This document shows positions 18,073 to 27,137 of a stretch of DNA of 64,000 bases, in pieces. This DNA is from JANSWP01 sp041941305 (GTDB lineage: Bacteria > Bacteroidota > Bacteroidia > Chitinophagales > Saprospiraceae). The DNA is taken from contig JBGTQJ010000042.1 in assembly GCA_041941305.1 (NCBI GenBank), positions 15,233 to 79,232 on the forward strand, read 5' to 3'. The notes below the pieces were generated by a model. It made no database searches. It saw only the letters and a list, made by a program, of their open reading frames with translations, and was not told the DNA's origin. The translations under genes and the position numbers were made by a program. Position 1 is the first letter of the stretch. The number at the start of each line of letters is the position of its first letter.

Positions 18073-18819
18073 ATGAACACAATACCAAAACTCAAATTAC
18101 TCATTGCTTTGTTGGCAATAGGTCTATTTCTAACGAATTGTCAAAACAATGATGAAGCTGCTTCTGATTCAGCCACATCCGAGGAGATGTCTGTTGATGA
18201 AAAGATGGCAGCTGAGGTTCCAGTCAAAGAAGTCAAAGTTTCCAATTATTCTGATGAAGCACTTATTAAATTAGGGATGGATGTTACCCAAACTATACCT
18301 CGTGGCTTGGAAATGGGTACCAAAGCACCTGTTTTTCGTGGAACTGACCAAAACGGAAATACGGTTACCTTAAAAGAAAAACTTGCAGATGGCCCCGTGG
18401 TATTGGTATTTTACCGTGGATATTGGTGTGGTGTCTGTAATCGATATCTGTCTGCTTTTTCAGATTCTTTAAGCATGGTACAAGATAAAGGTGCATCCGT
18501 AATAGCTGTCGCACCCGAAGTTGCAGAAAATGCCAAAAAGATGATTGACAAGACGGGGTTTGACGTACCTGTAATTTCAGATTCGGATTTGAGAATTATG
18601 AATGCCTATGGGGTCAATTTTCACGTTACACAAGCTTACCAGGACAAAATCGTCAATTATGCTGGCTCCAGTATTCCAGAAATGAATGGAATGGAAGACG
18701 CTTTTCTTCCCGTACCAGCGACCTATATCATCAATCAGGCAGGGATGATTTCGTATGCACAGTTTGATCCCAATTATCGAAAACGGGCTAGTGTGGAAGA
18801 CATTTTGGCTGCCCTCTAA
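18073..18819 (+). CDS. Redoxin/AhpC-TSA-like lipoprotein
   Basis: 248 residues. A lipoprotein signal (IGLFLTNCQNN) and an acidic linker (residues about 30-60) precede a thioredoxin-fold domain with FYRGYWCGVCNRYL. The CxxC is in the peroxiredoxin-like position, and DVPVISDSDLRIMNAYGV plus PVPATYIINQAG are the usual later blocks. It should act as a thiol peroxidase or thiol-disulfide reductase at the membrane surface in the periplasm. Its reductant is not evident from the neighbours. Confidence 0.85.
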   Translation: MNTIPKLKLLIALLAIGLFLTNCQNNDEAASDSATSEEMSVDEKMAAEVPVKEVKVSNYSDEALIKLGMDVTQTIPRGLEMGTKAPVFRGTDQNGNTVTLKEKLADGPVVLVFYRGYWCGVCNRYLSAFSDSLSMVQDKGASVIAVAPEVAENAKKMIDKTGFDVPVISDSDLRIMNAYGVNFHVTQAYQDKIVNYAGSSIPEMNGMEDAFLPVPATYIINQAGMISYAQFDPNYRKRASVEDILAAL

Positions 18820-19082
18820 ATTACAATTTCAGGCTTTCTTCTTTAACCCCATTCAATTCCATCCACTCTGGTATTTTGGAGTGTGCTCTTGCCTCTCCTC
18901 TGTTCATGACAGCATCTGAAATATATTAGACTTGTTTCTAAATAACAAATTATTAAATCCTGAATGATGCTATCCATATTGGCTGTTGTGGATGGATTAT
19001 TGGCTTTAAATTCTTCAATTCTTTCGTTTTTTATCCCTCAATACAACCAATGATTATCATGCAAACTAACAAAATTAAGTTC

Positions 19083-20417
19083 ATGCGAAAATCCAGCTGT
19101 TTATTCCTTCTTTTATTTCTAAGTTCCTTTTGTATAGCTCAAAGTGACTTCCCCAATTTACTTTCAGAGAGAGATCGGGCAAAAGTGGTCGATCAAATTT
19201 TAGAGGACAGATTAGACAACCTTTTGCCTCAACTCATGCGCCGTGCCAATATCGATATGTGGATATTGATATCAAGAGAGTACAATGAAGACCCGGTCAT
19301 GAAAACCATTTTACCCAGTACCTGGCTCTCTGCACGTCGCCGCACCATTATGGTATTTTACGACAAAGGAAGTGAGGAAGGAATAGATAAAATTGCCATT
19401 GCCCGCTACAATGTGGGTAAATTATTGAAGGGAGAATGGAACCTTGACATCTATCCCAACCAATGGGAGGCTCTAATGAATATCATCGAAGAAAGAAATC
19501 CAGGAAAAATCGGGTTAAATTTCTCCAAAGATTTTGCTCTTTCTGATGGCTTGGTACATTCTGAATATGAAGCCTTTATGGAGAAATTGCCGCAAAAATA
19601 TCACGAGCGAGTAGCATCCGCTCAGAATCTGGCTATTGCCTGGTTAGAGACCAGATCACAAAAAGAATTGGAAATCTACCCAATGATTTGTCATATGGGG
19701 CATCAAATCCTCCAATCGGGATTGTCTGAGAATGTGATACATCCGGGCATCACCACTACGGACGATGTGGTCTGGGCATTGCGACAAAAAGTACGCGATT
19801 TGGGCTTGGATACCTGGTTTCATCCTTCTGTCTCTGTGCAACGAGCAGATATGGGCAATAATGAATTCCTGCGTTCTTTTTCCCGACGCCCAGAAAAAGA
19901 TGTTATCATCCCGGGTGATTTATTACATGTAGATTTTGGCATCACCTACCTTAGATTAAATACAGACCAACAACAACATTTTTATGTCTTAAGACCGGGT
20001 GAAAGGGAAGTACCTGAAGGTTTGCAAAAAGCATTCAAAAATGGCAATCGCCTTCAGGATATTCTGGTAGAGCAATTCCAGGCTGGAAAAACCGGCAATC
20101 AAATTTTAAAAGATGCACTGGCTCAAGCAGAATCAGAAGGAATCACTGGTTCTATTTACACGCACCCAATCGGCTCCCATGGCCATGGTGCCGGACCTAC
20201 TATCGGGCTTTGGGATCAGCAAGGTGGGGTGCCAGGAAGGGGAGATTATCCTTTGTATCCCAATACCGCCTATTCAATAGAACTGTTTGCTGCTACAGAA
20301 GTGCCCGAATGGGGGAAATTGGTTCGCATCATGCTGGAAGAAGATGGCGTATTCACTGAAGATGGTTTTTATTTTCTGGATGGAAGGCAGGAGGAGATTT
20401 TGGCGATTCCAAGGTAG
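19083..20417 (+). CDS. Exported M24 family metallopeptidase (Xaa-Pro aminopeptidase-like)
   Basis: About 444 residues from the ATG at 19083, which begins a clean signal peptide (SSCLFLLLFLSSFCIAQ); upstream ATGs at 19050 and 19059 would precede it. The C-terminal pita-bread domain shows the metal ligands: Asp in LLHVDFG, Asp in LRLNTDQ, His in SHGHGAGP, Glu in SIELFAATEV and a final Glu near LDGRQEE. The N-terminal creatinase-like domain spans roughly residues 40-190. It should cleave N-terminal residues from proline-containing peptides in the periplasm. Confidence 0.85.
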   Translation: MRKSSCLFLLLFLSSFCIAQSDFPNLLSERDRAKVVDQILEDRLDNLLPQLMRRANIDMWILISREYNEDPVMKTILPSTWLSARRRTIMVFYDKGSEEGIDKIAIARYNVGKLLKGEWNLDIYPNQWEALMNIIEERNPGKIGLNFSKDFALSDGLVHSEYEAFMEKLPQKYHERVASAQNLAIAWLETRSQKELEIYPMICHMGHQILQSGLSENVIHPGITTTDDVVWALRQKVRDLGLDTWFHPSVSVQRADMGNNEFLRSFSRRPEKDVIIPGDLLHVDFGITYLRLNTDQQQHFYVLRPGEREVPEGLQKAFKNGNRLQDILVEQFQAGKTGNQILKDALAQAESEGITGSIYTHPIGSHGHGAGPTIGLWDQQGGVPGRGDYPLYPNTAYSIELFAATEVPEWGKLVRIMLEEDGVFTEDGFYFLDGRQEEILAIPR

Positions 20418-20422
20418 TATTT

Positions 20423-20485
20423 CTTTTTGAGGCAAGGCCTTTTTGCTTTTCTCATGGCTGCACTTCAAGGCAAGGCCTCAAAAAG
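20423..20485. terminator. Inverted repeat between convergent genes, probable terminator
   Basis: CTTTTTGAGGC (20423-20433) pairs perfectly with GCCTCAAAAAG (20475-20485), and AAGGCCT-like bases inside the 41-base loop can pair further. It lies between the stops of the M24 gene (+) and the serine hydrolase gene (-). The T and A runs are inside the stem rather than after it. Confidence 0.45.
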
Positions 20486-20504
20486 TCTAATATTGTTCAT
20501 GTTG

Positions 20505-21779
20505 TCATTGAACAATGCTTTGATACACCAAATTTTGAAATTTCTGATGCACCTCGGGATTCCAGTTTGGGACCATTTGCAACATCAATACTGCTGTTAA
20601 GTCCTCGGAAGGATCAATCCAAAAACTGGTACTGAAAAAGCCACTCCACCAATAACTACCCGGGGAACGACCATCTCTGGCAAAAGATCGTTCATCAGAT
20701 ATACCAACTCCCAGACCGCATTGCCAATCATCAGTGATGTGTGCGATTTGATTGGTCAACATCAATTCTATCGTTTTGGGTGACAAGATTTGGTGACCAT
20801 TGTAATTTCCACCATTGACCATCATCTGCATAAATTTGGCATAATCCAGAGCCGTAGAAAAGAGTCCAGCTCCGCCTGAATAGTAATTTTTATTGGAATT
20901 AGTCATTGGTAAATCATAATCAACAGCAGATTTTTTCACCCCTTCTGTACTACTTTCATAAACTGGAGCAATTCTATCATATGCACTTTCTGGTGGATAA
21001 AAATAAGTTTCTGTCATTTCCAGTGGTTCAAAAATTCTTTCTTTCAAAAAAGCATCAAATGATTTCCCGGAAATAACTTCCACCAAATAACCCAACATAT
21101 CTGTACTCAATCCATAAGTAAATTTTTCCCCAGGCTCATGTAACAAAGGCATTTTAGCAAGCAGTTTCATTTTCTCAGCCAAAGTCTCTCCATCGCCTGG
21201 AATAGCATCTGGTATGCCTGCCTTGCCATAAATGATAGCACAATCAGGAATTTGAAAAGAATAACCAATCCCTGAAGTATGGGTGAGCAAATGTCGAATG
21301 CTCACTTCCCTGGAAGCTGGTTTTGATGTATATGAAGAATCTGCCTTATTCACGGCAAGCAATATCTGTGGATCCTTAAATTCCGGAATATATTTGGAAA
21401 CAGGATCATCGAGAAAAAATTTACCCTCCTCGTAAAGCATCATCGCCGCAACTGCCGTAACAGGTTTGGTCATTGATGCAATTCTAAAAACATCAGAGGT
21501 ATGCAAGTCATCCTTGGCTTCAACGTCCTGATAGCCAAAATTTTTGTGGTAAACGATTTTGCCCTTTCGAGCAATCAGGGCCACTGCTCCAGGTATTAGT
21601 CGTTTATCTACATATTCCATCAAGGTGGAGTCAATTCTAGAAAGCCTTTGAGTAGAAATACCCACCGATTCTGCATCCAGCTCAGTCAAAAGGTCTTTGC
21701 TCTGTGTATCATTAGATGAATTTTGAACAAGACAGGAGCTGAATAAAATCAGAAGCGTAAGCGTAAAGAGTTTTTGCAT
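20505..21779 (-). CDS. Serine hydrolase, beta-lactamase class C fold, lipoprotein
   Basis: 424 residues. A lipoprotein signal (LILFSSCLVQN) precedes a PBP/class C domain with the SxxK motif SMTKPV (about residue 100), a YGLS element where class C enzymes have YxN, and HTSGIGYSF after the active-site helix. Such proteins are esterases, D-amino-acid peptidases or beta-lactamase relatives. It is the last of three minus-strand genes, 70 bases behind a D-aminoacylase-like gene. That pairing suggests processing of D-amino-acid containing peptides at the envelope, which is inference. Confidence 0.85.
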   Translation of the reverse strand: MQKLFTLTLLILFSSCLVQNSSNDTQSKDLLTELDAESVGISTQRLSRIDSTLMEYVDKRLIPGAVALIARKGKIVYHKNFGYQDVEAKDDLHTSDVFRIASMTKPVTAVAAMMLYEEGKFFLDDPVSKYIPEFKDPQILLAVNKADSSYTSKPASREVSIRHLLTHTSGIGYSFQIPDCAIIYGKAGIPDAIPGDGETLAEKMKLLAKMPLLHEPGEKFTYGLSTDMLGYLVEVISGKSFDAFLKERIFEPLEMTETYFYPPESAYDRIAPVYESSTEGVKKSAVDYDLPMTNSNKNYYSGGAGLFSTALDYAKFMQMMVNGGNYNGHQILSPKTIELMLTNQIAHITDDWQCGLGVGISDERSFARDGRSPGSYWWSGFFSTSFWIDPSEDLTAVLMLQMVPNWNPEVHQKFQNLVYQSIVQ

Positions 21780-21849
21780 TTTGTCTATTGGTTTATTTCT
21801 TTTTGTATCAATTGTTCAACTTTTTGCCTGTTTTCAAATTCTTGAGCAA

Positions 21850-23415
21850 TCATTTAGCCCTGCGCTTTAAAATTACTCCCGCCTTCTTATCAAAATATTC
21901 TTCACCCTCTACAACTATCTCCCCATTCACAATTACGAAGTGAATTCCGACAGGATATTGATGCGGATCTTGAAAAGTCGCTTTGTCAATAATCGCATTG
22001 GGGTCAAAAATCGTTATATCTGCCCAAAATCCTTCTTTCAATAAACCCCTGTCAGTCAACCCCATGCGTTTGGCAGGCAATGCGGTCATTTTGTAAATCG
22101 CCGTTTCGAGATCCAGTACATTTTTCTCGCGCACATAATATCCCAAAACTTTAGGAAAAGTACTATATGCCCTGGGATGAGGATGTCCATGTCCCAATTG
22201 ACTCAAACGACCATCCGAAGCAACCATTGTTTGAGGATGTTGCATAATACGCTCTACATCTTCTTCATTCATCGCGTGAAAAATACAGGCTGCTCCCCGG
22301 TTGAGCTGTGCTTGTATGACCAGCTCTGCTCCATTTTCAATTGTTGGTTCCAAACCTTCCTGTATCGCCCAATCCAAAAGGGTTTTGCCTTCCAATTCTG
22401 GTTTATAGTTAAATTTTGAAAATTGGACGCGTTTCAAATCATTGCCCCCACGGTCATTGATTAAATTATGTATAATGCCTTTCTTGATGCTGTCTCTCAA
22501 AATTGGATCCTGACATCGCGCTGCAAATTTCTCATAAGGGTCCCCTTCTTTTGCCCAATTGGGGATCAAAATTGAAATTCCTGTATGGCTAGCCGTGTAG
22601 GGATATTGGTCAATCATGACATCCAATCCATTCTCCCTTGCTTCATCTACCATTGCCAAGGTTTTATTACTGGAACCCCACATCGGCTGTCCAACTACCT
22701 TGTGATGCGTTAAAACGACCGGAATTTTTGCTTGTTCAGCTATGTTAATCGCCTCCGCGACTCCTTCAAGCAGTTGCAATCCTTCCTCTCTGAGATGGGA
22801 GGTATAAATGCCTCCATAGGCTGCAGCCACCCTGGATAAAGCTACGATCTCGTCCAATTCAGCATAAGTCCCAGGCAGGTATTTTAAACCTGTGGAAATA
22901 CCAAAAGCCCCATCTTCCATGCCCGCTGCAATGAGTTGTTCCATTTTTGCGAGTTCTTCCTCAGTTGGTGCACGATCTTCCAAGCCCAATACTTCTGCTC
23001 GCACGGCATTGTGTCCTATCAGGTAAGCTACATTCAGTCCTATCCCAATATTTGCCAATGAGTCCAGATACTTTCCAATCCGCAAAGGGCTGGAGCCATC
23101 TGGTCCACCCAAAGCGGTCGTCACTCCCTGCCGAATATGGCTTTCGGCCTTGGGATGAATGGGCAATGGCTCCAAATGGGCATGAACATCAATGAATCCG
23201 GGGCTGATTGCCAAGCCTGTTGCATCTATTTCGCGCTCAGCAGTTCCATTTAGATTGGGCTGAATTTTGACTATTTTTTTGTTTTGGATAGCGATGTCGG
23301 CCGTGATAGGAGCATTACCATAACCATCATAGATAGTTCCATTTCGAAAGATGAGTTCGTAATGGGTGGGGGTACAATTGGCTAAAAGAAAAAGGAGCAG
23401 AAAAAGTCTGACCAT
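21850..23415 (-). CDS. D-aminoacylase-like amidohydrolase, lipoprotein
   Basis: 521 residues. The N terminus LFLLLFLLANCTPTH is a lipoprotein signal. Amidohydrolase features follow: FRNGTIYDGYG and GFIDVHAHLEP (metal-binding HxH), STGLKYLPGTYA, TSHLREEG, VLTHHKV, QYPYTASHTG and the late DGRLSQLGHGHPHPRAYSTF with ALPAKRMGL. This set matches N-acyl-D-amino-acid deacylases. It should hydrolyse N-acyl-D-amino acids in the periplasm. It lies 33 bases after the Sua5 gene and 70 bases before the serine hydrolase. Confidence 0.9.
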   Translation of the reverse strand: MVRLFLLLFLLANCTPTHYELIFRNGTIYDGYGNAPITADIAIQNKKIVKIQPNLNGTAEREIDATGLAISPGFIDVHAHLEPLPIHPKAESHIRQGVTTALGGPDGSSPLRIGKYLDSLANIGIGLNVAYLIGHNAVRAEVLGLEDRAPTEEELAKMEQLIAAGMEDGAFGISTGLKYLPGTYAELDEIVALSRVAAAYGGIYTSHLREEGLQLLEGVAEAINIAEQAKIPVVLTHHKVVGQPMWGSSNKTLAMVDEARENGLDVMIDQYPYTASHTGISILIPNWAKEGDPYEKFAARCQDPILRDSIKKGIIHNLINDRGGNDLKRVQFSKFNYKPELEGKTLLDWAIQEGLEPTIENGAELVIQAQLNRGAACIFHAMNEEDVERIMQHPQTMVASDGRLSQLGHGHPHPRAYSTFPKVLGYYVREKNVLDLETAIYKMTALPAKRMGLTDRGLLKEGFWADITIFDPNAIIDKATFQDPHQYPVGIHFVIVNGEIVVEGEEYFDKKAGVILKRRAK

Positions 23416-23448
23416 ATCGTTTTGTTTTGGGTAAAGATATCAATATCC

Positions 23449-24024
23449 TTATTCCCTCAAAAACACCAATTCTGCCTTTATTGGATCACTTAACTTCGCA
23501 ATTACAGAAGGTGAGCCCATCGTCTTGTCCCCCTGGCGATGTTTTGCCACAAAATCGACTCCCTGAATGATTTCCGAACTGATCTCACCAAAATATCTGG
23601 GGAAAGGTTGATCGCTCACATTTGCGGAAGTTGCCACCAAAGGTTTTCCAAAATCTTCCAAAAGGTTTCGGCAATAGGCATCCTGTGGAATGCGAATGGC
23701 TACTGAACCGCCTGGTCCCAGGACACTGGAGGGTAAGTTTTTGGCTTTATCGTAAATAAATGTAAGGGGTTGGACATGGTGAAGCAGCAGGGTTTCGACC
23801 CTTGGATGGACATGCTCAACAAAATTTTTGAGCATTTCTATTGAAGCGACAAGCAGCACAAAGGGTTTGGATCGGTCTCTATTTTTTAGTTCATAGACTT
23901 TTTCAACCGCTTCTGCATTGGTAGCATCGCAGCCAATACCCCAAATGGTATCTGTCGGATAAAGAATGAGACCACCGTCTGATAAAATTTGCTGTATGGG
24001 ATTTAGTTTGTAGTCGTCTGTCAT
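23449..24024 (-). CDS. tsaC: L-threonylcarbamoyladenylate synthase (Sua5/YrdC/TsaC)
   Basis: About 191 residues from the ATG at 24024; an ATG at 24054 would add ten poorly conserved residues. YrdC-domain landmarks are present: LYPTDTIWGIGCDA, YELKNRDRSKPF, SVAIRIP and VATSANVSDQPFP. The enzyme makes threonylcarbamoyl-AMP from threonine, bicarbonate and ATP for t6A37 modification of tRNA. It has no Sua5 C-terminal domain, so it is the short TsaC type. It begins a probable minus-strand operon with the amidohydrolase. Confidence 0.92.
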   Translation of the reverse strand: MTDDYKLNPIQQILSDGGLILYPTDTIWGIGCDATNAEAVEKVYELKNRDRSKPFVLLVASIEMLKNFVEHVHPRVETLLLHHVQPLTFIYDKAKNLPSSVLGPGGSVAIRIPQDAYCRNLLEDFGKPLVATSANVSDQPFPRYFGEISSEIIQGVDFVAKHRQGDKTMGSPSVIAKLSDPIKAELVFLRE

Positions 24025-24054
24025 GCAGTCCGTTTCGTTAGCGAGCGCAAACAT

Positions 24055-24453
24055 AGGGTTTTAGTTATTTATTTAGGAGATTTTTTCGGCGGCAACTCCA
24101 CCGGAAAAATCTCCTTTCCAGGGTATCGGCGGCGAAAGCCACCAGAAATTCGTTTACAAAAGATAGATTTAAAGTCCGAAATATTGCTGAAATTTAAATT
24201 GGGCAAAAAGCCCAATTCACATTAATAATTCCTGCTTTTTGTTCTATAAATTGCACTTTTGCAATATAAGCTTTTTAAAAATTGTTCTAGTAAGAACAAA
24301 ATTAGATATTAGTTATTGAGTATTTGATATTGAGGTTGTTCTTTGCAAAAATGATACTGAAATTTTAAGCAAGCTTTGCGAAAAAGCATTTACCCTAATA
24401 TCAAATATCCAATGTCGCTTTATATTTCACCAAAACATAACTACTTTTCATTT
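24055..24453. other. Intergenic region with three hairpins
   Basis: No gene is seen. The first hairpin pairs 24076-24092 with 24098-24114 (17-base arms, one wobble and one mismatch, 5-base loop). A second shorter one repeats the same GGCGGC...CCACC core near 24127-24150. A third is AATTGGGC-AAAAA-GCCCAATT (24197-24217), sharing its core with the repeat at 13571-13634. They lie between divergent genes and could be leader structures or REP-like units. Confidence 0.5.
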
Positions 24454-26766
24454 ATGCGTATTGTTTTTGGTGTTAAAGAAAATTTAAATTCAAAAGCCTT
24501 GAAGATATTAAAACTCATAGTCACCCTTTGTCTTTTTTACTTTTGGACCTCTACCAATCTTTTTGCAGCCCATATTATCGGAGGAGTCATTACTTATGAA
24601 TGTCTCGGAGGAGATAATTACAAATTTACCATGAAAATCTACAGAGATTGCCTGGGGGGAGGGGCTGAATTTGACTCCTTTGGCTCTTTGATTGGTACCG
24701 TTTCCATTTTTAGAGGCAATTCGAATCAGGAATATAAAAAAGTATTGCTGAATCCTCCTGCGATTACCAATATTCAACCAAATATCAGCAATCCATGTTT
24801 GCAGGTACCTTCTGGAATATGTGTGGAAGAAGGGGTTTATACCTTTACCGTCAACTTGCCGAAGAGTACGGATAGTTATCACATAGCCTATCAACGATGT
24901 TGCAGAAACAATACAATCATCAATTTGGCAGCTCCCGGAGACAGTGGAGCCACTTATTATATAGAGCTCACTCCTGAAGCACAAAATGCTTGTAATAACA
25001 GCCCTGTTTTTGACAATTTTCCTCCGATTGTAATTTGTGCCGGGGAGGAGATCCAATTCGATCATTCAGCTACAGATGCAGAAGGAGATCAACTACAATA
25101 TTCACTCTGTCAGCCTTTCTTAGGTGGTGGTACCAACATGACAGTACCTAATGCGCCTAATGGAGTAGCTCCAGATCCAGACCTTCCTCCACCCTATTTT
25201 GGGGTGAATTATGTCGTGCCTTATGGCTACAATAATCCTCTGGGCAGTGCCCCTCCAAACACGCTAAATATTCATCCAACTACCGGTTTTCTGAATGGTA
25301 TTCCAAATGTTGTCGGACAATTTGTCGTTGGGGTTTGTGTAGAAGAATTTAGGAATGGGGTTTTATTGAGTCGGGTATTTCGGGATTTTCAATTTAATGT
25401 GACGACTTGTGATCCAACCGTAGTAGCAGATATAGCCGAAGATAGCATTGTGATGCAAATGGCAGATGAAATCTATTATGTAAAAGCATGTGGACCTGAT
25501 GGCGTATTTTTTGAAAATGAAAGTTTCCAACTATCTAATATCGAATCCTTTAAATGGGTATTTGATATAGGAGCTACTCCCCTGGTTATTGAAGGACCCG
25601 GACAAGCAAATTGGAGTCCTACTATTGATTTCCCAGGTTTGGGTATTTACAATGGGCAATTGATTCTTAATCCTGGATTTCAATGCAATGATACGGCTGA
25701 TATCATCGTGGAGGTTTTTCCTGAGGTACACCCCAATTTCGAATTTGATTACGATACCTGTATCGCCAACCCGGTTGTTTTTACAGATTTATCTTTTTCA
25801 GATGCCGGACCCAATACTATTATTGATTGGCGATGGGCATTTGGAGACGGACAAGGTTCAGATGAAGTCAATCCAATTTACGAATACCAGATGCCTGGAA
25901 GTATGCCCGTAACTTTGACAGTTACAGATATCAATGATTGTGAAGATCAAATAGTGAGAACTGTAGATTACTTCCCTGTACCGGAAATACTGGTCATTGC
26001 ACCCAGCGAATTCGTGGGCTGTAATCCTGCGGATATCTTTTTTGAAAACTTATCCATTCCAATTGATGAATCCTATGACATTATTTGGGACTTTGGAGAT
26101 GGAGAAACCGGGACAGGCGTAAGCCCTACGCACACTTATGATGAAACCGGGGTTTTTACTGTTTCTGTAGATGTGACTTCTCCTATAGGTTGTCAGACAG
26201 ACACCACCTGGAAAAATTTAATTACCATTTTAGGTAGTCCAAGGGCTCGATTTGATTATACACCAGATCAGCCCAGTAATATTGAGCCAACGGTTCACTT
26301 CCTGGATGAATCAGAAGATGCTATACAGTGGCGGTGGGATTTCAGCGGACTCGATGTTTCCCTGCAAAGAAATCCAGTTTTTACCTTCCCGGATACTGGA
26401 TTGCAGGTAATAGAACTGGTGGTAACGCATCAAAGTGGTTGCCGAGATACTACTTTAGAGCTTATTGATGTGATTCCTGAAGTGCGTTATTTCCTCCCCA
26501 ATGCCTTTACGCCTAATGGCGATGGGAAAAATGATCTTTTCAAAGGACAAGGCAAAATGGTCGGGGCTACCAATTTCCGGATGACCATCTGGAATCGCTA
26601 TGGCGAAATGCTTTTTGAAACCACGGATCCATTTGAAGGATGGAATGGGAAGAAAAATAATTCCGGAAAACTTGCACAACAAGGTGTGTATTTGGTTCAG
26701 GTTACTTATACAGGTCCACGGGGAGAAAGGGTTGAGGTGAAAGGGTATGCGACCCTTATTATTTAA
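24454..26766 (+). CDS. Large secreted PKD-domain protein with T9SS type B sorting domain
   Basis: About 770 residues from the ATG at 24454; an upstream TTG or ATG frame is open but the signal-like helix (LKLIVTLCLFYFWTSTNLFAA) fits best from here. The mature protein begins AHIIGGVITYECLGG, followed by cysteine-containing blocks (YQRCCRNN, ICAGEEIQFDHSATD) and at least three PKD-like repeats (WAFGDGQGSDEVNP, WDFGDGETGTGVSP, WRWDFSG). It ends in PNAFTPNGDGKNDLF ... IWNRYGEML ... GWNGK, the type B sorting domain. It is a T9SS surface protein, probably adhesive. It is paralogous to the next gene. Confidence 0.9.
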   Translation: MRIVFGVKENLNSKALKILKLIVTLCLFYFWTSTNLFAAHIIGGVITYECLGGDNYKFTMKIYRDCLGGGAEFDSFGSLIGTVSIFRGNSNQEYKKVLLNPPAITNIQPNISNPCLQVPSGICVEEGVYTFTVNLPKSTDSYHIAYQRCCRNNTIINLAAPGDSGATYYIELTPEAQNACNNSPVFDNFPPIVICAGEEIQFDHSATDAEGDQLQYSLCQPFLGGGTNMTVPNAPNGVAPDPDLPPPYFGVNYVVPYGYNNPLGSAPPNTLNIHPTTGFLNGIPNVVGQFVVGVCVEEFRNGVLLSRVFRDFQFNVTTCDPTVVADIAEDSIVMQMADEIYYVKACGPDGVFFENESFQLSNIESFKWVFDIGATPLVIEGPGQANWSPTIDFPGLGIYNGQLILNPGFQCNDTADIIVEVFPEVHPNFEFDYDTCIANPVVFTDLSFSDAGPNTIIDWRWAFGDGQGSDEVNPIYEYQMPGSMPVTLTVTDINDCEDQIVRTVDYFPVPEILVIAPSEFVGCNPADIFFENLSIPIDESYDIIWDFGDGETGTGVSPTHTYDETGVFTVSVDVTSPIGCQTDTTWKNLITILGSPRARFDYTPDQPSNIEPTVHFLDESEDAIQWRWDFSGLDVSLQRNPVFTFPDTGLQVIELVVTHQSGCRDTTLELIDVIPEVRYFLPNAFTPNGDGKNDLFKGQGKMVGATNFRMTIWNRYGEMLFETTDPFEGWNGKKNNSGKLAQQGVYLVQVTYTGPRGERVEVKGYATLII

Positions 26767-26794
26767 TGCGCATTATTCTATTAAAATGGAAATG

Positions 26795-26835
26795 AAAATG
26801 AAAATAGCTCAAGTGCTACATTTTCATTTTGATTT
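26795..26835 (+). terminator. Probable terminator after the first PKD gene
   Basis: AAAATGAAAATAGC (26795-26808) pairs with GCTACATTTTCATTTT (26815-26830), with a 2-base bulge and a 6-base loop, followed by GATTTTAATT. It lies about 30 bases after the stop at 26766. Confidence 0.5.
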
Positions 26836-26986
26836 TAATTAAATCCAAAGATTTCAAGTTATTCCAATTACCGCATATTTAACTGAATCCATATAAAACT
26901 TCAAGTTTGTCGCCAACCCGAGCAGCTGTTTTAATAAAAACATTGTAAGAGTTTGGCAGACTTTCTAACTTCACGCTTATACTATT

Positions 26987-27025
26987 AAAATGGCATTTTA
27001 AAACCTTAGAATGCCATTTTTGTTT
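26987..27025 (+). other. Terminator-like hairpin in the leader of the second PKD gene
   Basis: AAAATGGCATT (26987-26997) pairs perfectly with AATGCCATTTT (27010-27020) around a 12-base loop, followed by TGTTTG. No plus-strand gene ends immediately before it, so it could be a leader attenuator of the gene at 27138, a second terminator, or the end of a small RNA. The remainder of 26767-27137 shows no gene. Confidence 0.4.
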
Positions 27026-27137
27026 GACTACGTCACTGACATAAAAATGAAACCATGAGGCAATTACCAAATTGAATCATTCACCGCGAACCATGAACAC
27101 AATCACCACGATTCTCTCAACTATTAAAGGAAAAAAA

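Noticed and set aside
24508..25065. 185-codon minus-strand frame
   Set aside because: It is antisense to a well-supported PKD/T9SS gene and has no similarity.
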